Part shown: piece by piece, positions 25,503 to 33,379 of the stretch | Position numbering within the stretch: position 1 is the stretch's first letter | Layout: every line of letters starts with the position of its first letter | Assembly: GCA_963832365.1 (NCBI GenBank) | Contig: CAWHUL010000004.1 | Span: forward strand, 186,001 to 250,000 | DNA length: 64,000 nt | From: CAWBRT01 sp963832365 | Lineage (GTDB): Bacteria; Acidobacteriota; Terriglobia; Terriglobales; Acidobacteriaceae | Direction of reading: 5' to 3' | Translations under genes and position numbers: made by a program | Notes under the pieces: generated by a model | Database searches by the model: none | What the model was told of the DNA's origin: nothing | Seen by the model: the letters and a program-made list of their open reading frames with translations, nothing else

Positions 25503-26687
25503 CTAAGCGATGTGGGCCCTGACGAGGATTCCCAGAACGGCGGAGGCCAGGATCAGCCAGGCGGAGTTCACGCGCCAGCGGAACAGCAGCACCGCAGCGA
25601 CGGCAGCGATCAACACGGTCAGCCAATCCACCAGCGCGGCAGCCGCAAGCTGCCAGGTCACAACCGCCATCAGCGCGAGTGAAGCGACATTGATTCCGTC
25701 CAGAACCGCACCTGCGAAGGCCGAGCGGCGCAGACGCGGGATCAGCGGCGCGCTGACAGCCACGAAAACGAAGGCGGGAAGAAATATTCCAGCGGTGGCG
25801 GCAAAGGCTCCGGACGGGCCGTGAAGGAGATATCCGATAAAAGTTGCCGTAGTAAAAACGGGTCCGGGCGTGATCTGCCCGACGGCAACCGCATCGAGCA
25901 GTTGCTGCGAGGTGAGCCAGCCGCGCCGTTCGACAAATTCCGCACGGAGGAAGGCAAGCAATACGTATCCGCTGCCAAAAAGCACCGAGCCTATCTTCAC
26001 GAAGGCGGTGAAAATGGCGCCCACTCCAACGGCGGCTGCGGCCGCTACCCCACTGGCTACCGCTTTAGAGCCAAACAAGATCACGGCGCCTGCCGTGGAC
26101 TTGCGGGTAGGCTGCGCGCGTGAGAGCAGATTTCTGATTCCGGCGGAAGCGCCGCCCGCAATCAGCACCAGCAGAGGATGGAGCGGTACCAGCGCCAGCG
26201 CGGCTGCGAGCACCCCTACCCCCGCCAGCCAGCGGCTGCGAATCGCCGTGCGTGAAAAATTCCACAGCGCCTGCAAAACCACGGCAATTACGACCGGTTT
26301 GACCCCGTAAAGCAGGCCCGAGGCCGCTGGCATTGTGCCGAAGCGAACGTAGATCCATGCCAGCAGTCCAACACTGAATGCGGCCGGCAGAATGAAGCAG
26401 CATCCGGCGACGATGAGGCCCGGCCACCCCGCGCGGCGATGGCCGATGTGGATCACCAACTCGGTTGAACTGGGGCCGGGGATGAGGTTAGCGGCGCCGA
26501 CGCGGTCCAGGAATTCCGATTCGGTCATCCAATGCCGGCGCTGCACGACTTCCTGTTCCATCATGGCGATGTGCGCGGCAGGGCCACCGAATGCGATCGT
26601 GCCAAGCTTCAGAAAAAGGAAGGCTAACTCCGCCAGTCGTTGGCGCTGGAGGTGAGCGTCTTCCGCGATGGTCCCTTGCATCTCCAT
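25503..26687 (-). CDS. chrA: Chromate transporter (CHR family)
   Basis: 394 aa from ATG 26687 (MEMQGTIAEDAHL); a start at 26765 would add 26 residues. Two homologous CHR domains. The first has FLKLGTIAFGGPAAHIAMME, VGAANLIPGPSSTELVIHIG and GCCFILPA; the second has FVKIGSVLFGSGYVLLAFL, VAVGQITPGPVFTTATFIGY and GIFLPAFVFV. This duplicated layout is that of long-chain ChrA, an inner-membrane chromate exporter. About ten membrane spans are predicted. It is divergent from the histidine kinase at 26843. Confidence 0.92.
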   Translation of the reverse strand: MEMQGTIAEDAHLQRQRLAELAFLFLKLGTIAFGGPAAHIAMMEQEVVQRRHWMTESEFLDRVGAANLIPGPSSTELVIHIGHRRAGWPGLIVAGCCFILPAAFSVGLLAWIYVRFGTMPAASGLLYGVKPVVIAVVLQALWNFSRTAIRSRWLAGVGVLAAALALVPLHPLLVLIAGGASAGIRNLLSRAQPTRKSTAGAVILFGSKAVASGVAAAAAVGVGAIFTAFVKIGSVLFGSGYVLLAFLRAEFVERRGWLTSQQLLDAVAVGQITPGPVFTTATFIGYLLHGPSGAFAATAGIFLPAFVFVAVSAPLIPRLRRSAFAGAVLDGINVASLALMAVVTWQLAAAALVDWLTVLIAAVAAVLLFRWRVNSAWLILASAVLGILVRAHIA

Positions 26688-26842
26688 GCGAGCGCAACGA
26701 TTATCGCACTCCAGGATGCTCCAGCGACAACGAGCGGGTTCAGCTTTTTGGTGTTCGTTTTTCACTCGTGATTATCGTTGCAAGGCAAACCCTCGACGAA
26801 AAGTTCCGTAAGAGCTACCCTGTTCCTGCGAGGAGTGGTGTG

Positions 26843-28261
26843 GTGCGTCCACGTCGGCTCGAATTCGGCGCAGACAATAGGGGCCTGATTCTTATCACCG
26901 CTGGTTTGCTCGTGGTGTGTGGAGTTGGCTTGAGGCTGATCGAGCGTTTGGTGTGGCGCCCGCTTGGGTATCCCGAGCTTGCTTTTGAGCTTATTGAGTT
27001 GGTTTGTTACGCCATTGCCGCGTCGGCGGTGGCTTTGGTGTTATTGCGGCGATCGACAAGGCGCAACCCGGACGTTGAGAGCACCCTGCTCGACGAAGTG
27101 CAACGAAACGAACAGCAGGTGCAGTTGCTGGCGCGGGCGGTTGAAAGCACGAGCGATAGCATCGTGATTACGGATCTTGGCGGATCGATTGAATACGTCA
27201 ATCCGCACTTTGAAAAGCTCACCGGTTACACGCGAGCGGAAGTTTACGGAAAGAATCCGCGGGTCCTTCAATCTGGACGGCAGCCGAGAGAGTTTTACAC
27301 CGAGCTCTGGCGGACGTTGAAGTCCGGAGGCGAGTGGAAAGGCCGCTTCATCAATCGCCGCAAGGACGGCACTCTGTATACGGAAGAGGCTACGATCGCT
27401 CCGGTTCACGATGCGTACGGAATCCCCCAGAAATATGTTGCGGTAAAGAGGGACGTGACGCGCCTGGAGGAATTGGAGAGCCAACTGCGACAGGCCCAAA
27501 AGATGGAGGCTGTGGGCCAGTTGGCAGGTGGCATTGCGCACGACCTGAACAATGTTCTTCAAGTGGTGACTCTCGCCTCGCATCTCGCGCTGACCAGCAA
27601 TGACCCGGAGTTCAAGGACGCCAGGATCAAGGAGACGGTCGAAGCGGTCCAGAAGGGAGCGGGCGTCATCCGGCAGCTCCTTGCCTTCAGCCGGCGGCAA
27701 GTAATGCGGCTGGAAGTGTTGGACCTGAACGAAGTGATTCGCGACACGGTGAAGCTGCTGGATCATCTGCTTCAGGAAGACATTAGACTGCACCTTAACC
27801 TCGCCCCCGATCTCGGAAGCATCAAGGCTGATCCGGTTCAGATCACGCAGGTGATCCTGAATCTTGCGCTGAATTCCCGTGACGCAATGCCCAATGGCGG
27901 TCGCCTCGAAATCTCCACCGAGCACCTCGAAGTGACTGCGAAGTCTGCTGAAGCCGCTGGCACGCAGGTCCTGCCCGGAAGCTACGTCCGCGTGATCGTC
28001 CGCGATACCGGAACCGGCATGGACGAGGCTACGCAAAACCGTATTTTTGAACCTTTCTTCACCACCAAGGAAACCGGTAAAGGGACTGGGTTGGGCCTCT
28101 CAACCGTATACGGCATTGTTATTCAGAGTGGCGGGTTCATTCGTTTCGACAGCGCGGCTAGCGTGGGCACCACCTTCTTCGTCTGCTTTCCGCGCGCGCA
28201 ACGACCGCTGGCCGGCCCGCCCCGGAAGATCGACCCCGCCGAGGTGGCATCGACGTCGTGA
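26843..28261 (+). CDS. PAS-domain sensor histidine kinase
   Basis: 472 aa from GTG 26843 with AGGAG 7 nt upstream; the open frame to 26591 runs over chrA and is not used. Two membrane segments near residues 12-30 and 45-67, a PAS domain (VESTSDSIVITDLGGSIEYV ... NPHFEKLTGYTRAE) with PAC segment, then HisKA with AGGIAHDLNNVLQVV, where His is the phosphorylation site, and an HATPase domain with N box LNSRDAMPNGG, G1 DTGTGMD and G2 GKGTGLGLSTV. No response regulator adjoins, so it is an orphan in this window. Expected in the inner membrane. Confidence 0.88.
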   Translation: MRPRRLEFGADNRGLILITAGLLVVCGVGLRLIERLVWRPLGYPELAFELIELVCYAIAASAVALVLLRRSTRRNPDVESTLLDEVQRNEQQVQLLARAVESTSDSIVITDLGGSIEYVNPHFEKLTGYTRAEVYGKNPRVLQSGRQPREFYTELWRTLKSGGEWKGRFINRRKDGTLYTEEATIAPVHDAYGIPQKYVAVKRDVTRLEELESQLRQAQKMEAVGQLAGGIAHDLNNVLQVVTLASHLALTSNDPEFKDARIKETVEAVQKGAGVIRQLLAFSRRQVMRLEVLDLNEVIRDTVKLLDHLLQEDIRLHLNLAPDLGSIKADPVQITQVILNLALNSRDAMPNGGRLEISTEHLEVTAKSAEAAGTQVLPGSYVRVIVRDTGTGMDEATQNRIFEPFFTTKETGKGTGLGLSTVYGIVIQSGGFIRFDSAASVGTTFFVCFPRAQRPLAGPPRKIDPAEVASTS

Positions 28262-28601
28262 TCCGACCATCCAACCGGAACTCCCCAGCATTCCCGTAAA
28301 ATTCCGAACCGCTGAAATACCCGGCCAAATTGACAGGATTGCGAACGATACGGCGCGCAACCCGAGTATTTGGCGGCTCATATGCATAAAGTGCATTTCA
28401 GCAGCTTGGTTGGACTGCTCCCGTTGCATTTATGGCACTTAGATGGTGCCATCCGGTCGTGTGGGTCACTCGTACTCTTAATTGAAAATGATTTTCAATA
28501 CGAGGATCTAAGCGGCCCTCTCAGTATTTGGAATCCGCATCCTTGTGAGGCAGTTCGGTCGAAGAAGACCGAGGCACAGCTAATCCAAAAGGAGAACTTT
28601 G
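28262..28601. other. Leader region of the MNIO operon
   Basis: 340 nt without a supported gene. It holds the Fur-type palindrome at 28481-28499 and the AAAGGAG ribosome site at 28588-28594; no unambiguous -35/-10 pair was picked out. Confidence 0.5.
28481..28499 (+). promoter_or_regulatory. Fur-box-like operator of the MNIO/bufferin-type operon
   Basis: Perfect 19-bp palindrome ATTGAAAAT-G-ATTTTCAAT around position 28490; its core is the same as the feoAB operator. It lies 102 nt before the peptide gene start. Iron-responsive control is inferred from the match. Confidence 0.75.
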
Positions 28602-28892
28602 ATGACCAAATCGATGAAAACCCTTGTGCTCACCGCTGCGATTTCCGGGCTTCTCGGCGGAGCCAGCGCAGCCACCAACCCTACCCCCCAGACCTCTCCC
28701 GAAAAGAGTGTAGGTTCCGCCAATGTGAAGCTGGTGAAGGCGTCCTTCGCCGATGCCGATAAGCACAGTTGCAAAGGCAAAAACAACTGTAAAGGCCAGG
28801 GCGGCTGTAAGAACGGCAGTGACAACGGCTGCAAGGGCAAGAACTCTTGCAAGGGCAAGGGCGGTTGTGCCACTGACGGCTCGAAGAAGTAG
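28602..28892 (+). CDS. Cys-rich exported precursor peptide (bufferin-like, BufA type)
   Basis: 96 aa from ATG 28602 (AAAGGAG 7 nt upstream). Signal peptide at residues 1-24 (LVLTAAISGLLGGASA), a short spacer, then six cysteines at 57, 63, 69 and 77, 83, 89 in two near-identical blocks: SCKGKNNCKGQGGC and GCKGKNSCKGKGGC. The even C-x5-C-x5-C spacing, with Lys/Gly/Asn between, and the MNIO, DUF2063-like and DoxX genes behind it mark it as the substrate of a multinuclear non-heme iron oxidase. In known bufferins the Cys are modified and bind copper. Here the Fur box hints at iron control; the metal is not known. Confidence 0.82.
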   Translation: MTKSMKTLVLTAAISGLLGGASAATNPTPQTSPEKSVGSANVKLVKASFADADKHSCKGKNNCKGQGGCKNGSDNGCKGKNSCKGKGGCATDGSKK

Positions 28893-28901
28893 GGGTTAAG
28901 T

Positions 28902-28950
28902 GCCAGGCAGAGGGGCCGGTACATCCGGTCCCTCGCTGCGTCCGCCTGGC
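28902..28950 (+). terminator. Hairpin between precursor and enzyme genes, likely attenuator
   Basis: Outer stem GCCAGGC/GCCTGGC (28902-28908 with 28944-28950) and inner stem GAGGGGCCGG/CCGGTCCCTC with one G-U pair. There is no T run, so it may be a partial terminator or an RNA-end stabiliser that lets the peptide be made in excess over its modifying enzyme. Confidence 0.5.
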
Positions 28951-29092
28951 TGCTTCCCGCATCTTAATTGATTGTGCTTCGCTGAACGAATCGGCAAGCG
29001 GGTGGTGCAGACGCGTTTCGCCTCCGGGACGCATCCACGGCAAAAGCGCACCAGCGGCACGGCACTAATGAAATATTTCAAAGGGAATGGCG

Positions 29093-29983
29093 ATGCCAGC
29101 AAACCGCTTTAACGGGCAGACTAACTACGGCATTGGTATTGGACTCCGGATTCCGCATTACCAGCACATTCTGACTCGCAAGCCCGTGGTCGACTGGTTC
29201 GAAATCATCTCAGAGAACTACATGATCGACGGAGGCCGCCCGCTGGCCATTCTCGACTGCATCCTCGAACAGTACCGGGTTGTGCAGCATGGCGTCTCGA
29301 TGTACTTCGGATCGGCGGGTCCGCTGAATCGCGAGCACCTGAAGAGGCTGAAATCGCTGGTCCGTCGAACCAACACGCCGTGGCTGACCGATCACCTGTG
29401 CTGGGGAAGTGTGGACGGCCGTTACACGCACGACCTGCTGCCGATGCCCTACACATGGGAAGCGGTGAAATCGACTGCGAAGAAGGTGCGGCAAGTGCAG
29501 GACTTTGTCGAGATTCCGGTCGCGGTCGAAAACGTAAGCAGCTATGCCGAGTTCCACGACTCGGAAATGTCGGAATGGGAGTTTCTGTCGGAGGTCGTGG
29601 AGCGCGCCGACTGCGGCATCCTGCTGGACGTGAACAACATTTACGTTTCTTCCTTCAATCACGGCTTCAATCCGCACGAATATGTCGACAATGTGCCCGC
29701 CGAGCGCGTCGCGCAGATCCACATCGCGGGCCATTCGCGCTATCGGAAGTACATACTCGACACGCACGACCACGCGGTGATCGATCCGGTTTGGGAGTTG
29801 TATGCGGCTGCCATCAGGCGATGCGGGCCAACTGCGACACTGCTGGAGTGGGATGACAAGATTCCTTCGTTCGAGGAAGTGCACGCCGAGGCGCTGAAGG
29901 CGAACAAGTATCTGCACCAATTCGCCGGGGAAGGCGCGCGCCGGATGCCCGCGGAGGCATACGTACATGAACTCACTGCTTGA
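29093..29983 (+). CDS. MNIO-family (DUF692) peptide-modifying oxidase, BufB-like
   Basis: 296 aa from ATG 29093, with AAGGG 7 nt upstream (ATG 29087 is too close to it). TIM-barrel enzyme of the multinuclear non-heme iron-dependent oxidase family: GIGIGLRIPHYQHIL, DWFEIISENYM (Glu/Asn), VQHGVSMYFGSAGPLN with His, LTDHLCWGSVDG with Asp/His, VAVENVSSYAEF with Glu, GILLDVNNIYVSS with Asp/Asn, IAGHSRY with His, DTHDHAVIDPVWELY with His/Asp. These are the metal-ligand positions of the family, all present. It should modify Cys residues of the peptide encoded upstream. The stop overlaps the next gene by 17 nt. Confidence 0.92.
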   Translation: MPANRFNGQTNYGIGIGLRIPHYQHILTRKPVVDWFEIISENYMIDGGRPLAILDCILEQYRVVQHGVSMYFGSAGPLNREHLKRLKSLVRRTNTPWLTDHLCWGSVDGRYTHDLLPMPYTWEAVKSTAKKVRQVQDFVEIPVAVENVSSYAEFHDSEMSEWEFLSEVVERADCGILLDVNNIYVSSFNHGFNPHEYVDNVPAERVAQIHIAGHSRYRKYILDTHDHAVIDPVWELYAAAIRRCGPTATLLEWDDKIPSFEEVHAEALKANKYLHQFAGEGARRMPAEAYVHELTA

Positions 29984-30881
29984 TTTGCAGCGACGGATGG
30001 CCAAGGCCGTGATGCAGCCGCTGACGGCGGCGGAAGGGATGCGGCGCACGACCGGCGATGGTCGTTCGATGGTGTCGGAGGCGTCCGGGTTCATCAAGCC
30101 CAACAGCCGGCTCACTGGTTTCGAGCGGCTGGAGATCTATAACCGGCAGTACTGGTTCCGAATACTGGATTCATTAGCGGAAGACTTTTCCGGACTGCGC
30201 GCGGTGGTTGGACAACGGCAATTCGACCGGCTGGCGCGCAAGTATCTGACGGATTGCCCGTCGCAGTCATTTACGATGCGCAACCTCGGCTCGCAATTGC
30301 TCGCATGGCTCGAGGAGCATGCGGAGTTTACCGGGCCCCACGGCGATTTGGCGCTCGACATGGTTCGACTGGAATGGGCCCACATCGAAGCCTTCGACGC
30401 GGCGGAGCGCCCGCCGCTGACGCCGGCCCAGATTGCGGGGCTGAACAGCGATTCGAAATTGCTGCTGCAACCCTACATTCGACTGCTGAAGTTGCGCGAT
30501 GCGGCCGATGACATTCTGCTGGCGTTAAAAAACTCATCAAGCGACATTGCCGCGCTCAACGGCAGGTCGCGGACAAGTTGGCTGATGCGCTTCGGCGGGC
30601 CGGAAGAGATATTTCTTGCCGTCCATCGCGCGGAGTTCAGCGTCCATTACAGGCGGCTGGAGCCGGGGGAGTTCGCGGTGTTGGCCGGATTGCAGCGCGG
30701 GCTCTCGCTCGGCGACGCCATCGAGGGCGCGCTCGCAGGTCGAGCTGGCGAAGACGGGGATTACGCCGCCAAGGTTCAGGAGTGGTTTGGAATTTGGAGT
30801 AAACTCGGCTGGCTCTCTCTACGGAGCGCGTCGCGGCCTCGTCCGGCGAGCAGACCCAACTTCGAAAAGAGGGCAAGATGA
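29967..30881 (+). CDS. DUF2063-type MNIO partner protein, BufC-like
   Basis: 304 aa. The N-terminal DUF2063 domain is visible as LLDLQRRMAKAVMQPLT, then FIKPNSRLTGFERLEIYNRQ and YWFRILDSLAEDFSGLRAVVG, followed by LARKYLTDCPSQSFTMRNLG. Such proteins accompany DUF692 oxidases and are thought to recognise or present the precursor peptide. The C-terminal half (PYIRLLKLRDAADDILLALK, MRFGGPEEIFLAVHRAE) is helical. Overlaps both neighbours (17 nt and ATGA), so the three genes are translationally coupled. Confidence 0.9.
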   Translation: MNSLLDLQRRMAKAVMQPLTAAEGMRRTTGDGRSMVSEASGFIKPNSRLTGFERLEIYNRQYWFRILDSLAEDFSGLRAVVGQRQFDRLARKYLTDCPSQSFTMRNLGSQLLAWLEEHAEFTGPHGDLALDMVRLEWAHIEAFDAAERPPLTPAQIAGLNSDSKLLLQPYIRLLKLRDAADDILLALKNSSSDIAALNGRSRTSWLMRFGGPEEIFLAVHRAEFSVHYRRLEPGEFAVLAGLQRGLSLGDAIEGALAGRAGEDGDYAAKVQEWFGIWSKLGWLSLRSASRPRPASRPNFEKRAR

Positions 30882-31420
30882 GCACGACTTACGAGAAGTG
30901 CATATGGGCTTATGAAAATTTCGCGACGGTTGCTTCGGCATTGCGCTCGCCCCTGCTGCTCGCAATACGGCTGTACTGGGGCTTTCTGTTCGCGCAGACC
31001 GGTTGGGGAAAGCTACATAACCTGGAGCGGGTGACCGGTTTTTTTGCCAGCCTCGGAATACCTTTTCCTCATGCGAACGCGATTTTTGTCGCCGGTCTGG
31101 AGTTCGCGGGAGGAATTTTGCTGATCCTTGGACTCGGTTCGCGGCTGACGGCGCTTCTGCTGACGGGAGACATGGTGGTCGCCTACCTTACCGCAGACCG
31201 GGCAGCTCTAATCGCCATCTTCTCCGATCCGCCCAAATTCTTCGGCGCGGATCCGTTTACGTTTCTGTTTGCCTCGCTTCTCATCCTGATTATTGGTCCG
31301 GGAAGCGCTTCCCTCGATGCGCTCATCGCGCGAGCGAACAAACGTGCGATGTCCCAGCAGCACGTACCAACCGTCAAGCCGTACGACGCAGGTCCAACGC
31401 GAATCAGAAATGCATCGTAA
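30878..31420 (+). CDS. DoxX-family membrane protein of the MNIO operon
   Basis: 180 aa. Four membrane segments typical of DoxX: LLLAIRLYWGFLFAQTGWGK, FFASLGIPFPHANAIFVAGLE with the conserved GLEF Glu, GGILLILGLGSRLTALLLTG, and FTFLFASLLILIIGPGS. DoxX proteins occur as the fourth gene of bufferin-type operons, where a role in quinone- or redox-linked membrane steps is suspected. Start overlaps the previous stop (ATGA). Confidence 0.88.
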   Translation: MSTTYEKCIWAYENFATVASALRSPLLLAIRLYWGFLFAQTGWGKLHNLERVTGFFASLGIPFPHANAIFVAGLEFAGGILLILGLGSRLTALLLTGDMVVAYLTADRAALIAIFSDPPKFFGADPFTFLFASLLILIIGPGSASLDALIARANKRAMSQQHVPTVKPYDAGPTRIRNAS

Positions 31421-31559
31421 TCGGAATGCCACACAGCATGGAGTGGGATGCTCGTATTATTCAGCATGAACCTCTAAGCTGTGTCACGAGCCTTTGTGGG
31501 TTCTACTCCTAGCTACACCACTTGTCTCGCAATCGCCAGTGGGGACCCCTACTTCGAGT

Positions 31560-31657
31560 GTGTCATCATGAGCGTAGCGAAGGATCTGCTGTTGGCACGC
31601 CTTGAATGTAAGCAGATTCTTCGGCGGCGCAGAACCGGCGCAACCTCAGGATGACAC
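31560..31657. repeat. Intergenic inverted-repeat element, copy C
   Basis: Starts GTGTCATCATGAGCGTAGCG and ends CCTCAGGATGACAC, matching the outer arms of the copies at 20128 and 25289. It lies between the DoxX gene and the porin gene. Confidence 0.55.
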
Positions 31658-31716
31658 GAATAACAGGTTTGTCAGCAGCCTGCCTAGAAGATTGTAAGAC
31701 GACCGACATAAGTATC

Positions 31717-31778
31717 TTTTATCCGGCCTATAACCGCAACTCACATAGCCATTTTTTATCTCTCTCATAACCGCAATT
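31717..31778 (+). promoter_or_regulatory. Two 25-nt direct repeats upstream of the porin gene
   Basis: TTTTATC-N6-ATAACCGCAA-YT occurs at 31717-31741 and 31754-31778, exactly 37 nt apart start to start. Tandem regulator sites about 140-200 nt before the porin start; the binding protein is unknown. Confidence 0.5.
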
Positions 31779-31915
31779 TGTAAGAGGTTTTTCGATAATT
31801 GCCAACGGAACTATGCGTTGGACGCAATGAGTGAACCTGCCTACTCTGAATTCACCGGGTTACAAACCCGAATCTAACCCTAGCCTATGTACAACTGGGA
31901 AAGCAGGTCATAGAC

Positions 31916-33274
31916 ATGCCTAAGTCAATTGCTGCAACTGGATTCTATTTGATCCTACTATTATGTCCGCTGCTTCTAGCGGCGCAGACAGCGCCGACGT
32001 CCACCGTGGACATCAATCAGCGCATCGCTGATTTGGAGCAGCAGTTGCAGCAGTTGAAAGCACAGGTTGCCGCACAAGGGAACGCACAGGCTCCAGCAGC
32101 CACGTCAGTCACACCATCGAATGTGGTCGCCGTTGCCACCGCACCTACCGCCGCACCTGGACCGTTGGATGGAATAGCTAGTGTGCTTAAGGGCGCCACA
32201 GTCACTGGGTTGGTGGACACGTACTATGGCTATAACTTCAACCAGCCTGTGACCCGCATCTCGGGTCTGCGCTTGTTCGATCAGCGGACCAACCAGTTCG
32301 CGCTGAATCTGGTTGAGTTGGGAGTGGTAAAGACGCCGGACGCCACCAGTCGCCTAGGTTACAACATCACCCTTGGATTCGGCGATGCCATGAACATCGT
32401 GAACGCCTCCGATCCGAGCTTTATGCAGTATCTGAAGGAATCTTATCTGTCGTACATGGCGCCGATCGGCGCGGGTCTGCAGATCGATTTCGGCAAGTTT
32501 GTTACTCCGGCCGGTGCAGAGGTTATTGAGAGCAATGCGAATTTCAACTATTCGCGCAGCTTGCTCTTTAACTACGCCATTCCGTTCTATCACTTCGGCG
32601 GGCGCGCGAAGTACGCCTTCAACAGCAAGGTGGCGGTGACCGGATACATGGTGAATGGCTGGAACGACATTGTGCACGATTCGAACCCGCTCAACAACTC
32701 GATCAACGGCAATACCACATTGATCCCCATTCCCAACAACTACACCAATAGCGGCATGACGGGCGGATTGAGCTTCGCCTGGACACCTAACAAGAAGGTG
32801 TCTCTCACCGAGACTTGGTTTGGCGGCCCGGGAGCGACTCCGGCGGATGGTGACAATTGGCGCAATCTAAGCGACACGGTCCTGACCTATACGCCCAACG
32901 CGAAGCTCACCCTAACGGCGAATGGCGATTACGGACGCAGCCAGAAGCCTGTGGGCTCTACGCACGCCGTCGATTGGTCGGGTATAGCTGGATACGCGAA
33001 ATACCAGTTCGCGCCTTTGTGGGCGCTGGCGGGACGCTATGAGTACTACAACGACCACACCGGGTTCACTACCGGCACCGCCCAACATGTCAATGAGGTT
33101 ACCGCAACGATGGAACGCAAGTTCGTTCAACACCTGATCTCCCGCTTCGAGTACCGCTTTGACGATTCGAACCAGAAATTCTTTCAAAAGGGAGCGGCGC
33201 GGCTGTCCAATACGCAACAGACGGTTATGGCTGGGCTGATCTTTGTGCTGGAGCCGGATGCAGCAGCTAAGTAG
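31916..33274 (+). CDS. OmpL-like beta-barrel porin
   Basis: 452 aa. Signal peptide (residues 1-24, GFYLILLLCPLLLAAQ), then a short coiled coil (INQRIADLEQQLQQLKAQVA) of the kind that tethers porins to the cell wall, a Ala/Pro/Thr-rich linker, and from about residue 90 a beta-barrel of the putative porin-2 (BBP2) type with repeated aromatic strands (VTGLVDTYYGYNFNQPVTR, YLSYMAPIGAGLQIDFGKFV, VEYR-like RFEYRFDDSN) ending MAGLIFVLEPDAAAK. Outer-membrane location. The amino-acid permease gene follows 105 nt later, which suggests a shared uptake route. Confidence 0.85.
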   Translation: MPKSIAATGFYLILLLCPLLLAAQTAPTSTVDINQRIADLEQQLQQLKAQVAAQGNAQAPAATSVTPSNVVAVATAPTAAPGPLDGIASVLKGATVTGLVDTYYGYNFNQPVTRISGLRLFDQRTNQFALNLVELGVVKTPDATSRLGYNITLGFGDAMNIVNASDPSFMQYLKESYLSYMAPIGAGLQIDFGKFVTPAGAEVIESNANFNYSRSLLFNYAIPFYHFGGRAKYAFNSKVAVTGYMVNGWNDIVHDSNPLNNSINGNTTLIPIPNNYTNSGMTGGLSFAWTPNKKVSLTETWFGGPGATPADGDNWRNLSDTVLTYTPNAKLTLTANGDYGRSQKPVGSTHAVDWSGIAGYAKYQFAPLWALAGRYEYYNDHTGFTTGTAQHVNEVTATMERKFVQHLISRFEYRFDDSNQKFFQKGAARLSNTQQTVMAGLIFVLEPDAAAK

Positions 33275-33379
33275 GCAGTGATTAGCGGCGAGTCCCGAAC
33301 CGATAACGCAAATGGAAATCAACAGGCGCGCGGGCCGTACGGCACGCAAACGTCGAAATCAGAAATAAGGAGAATGAAC

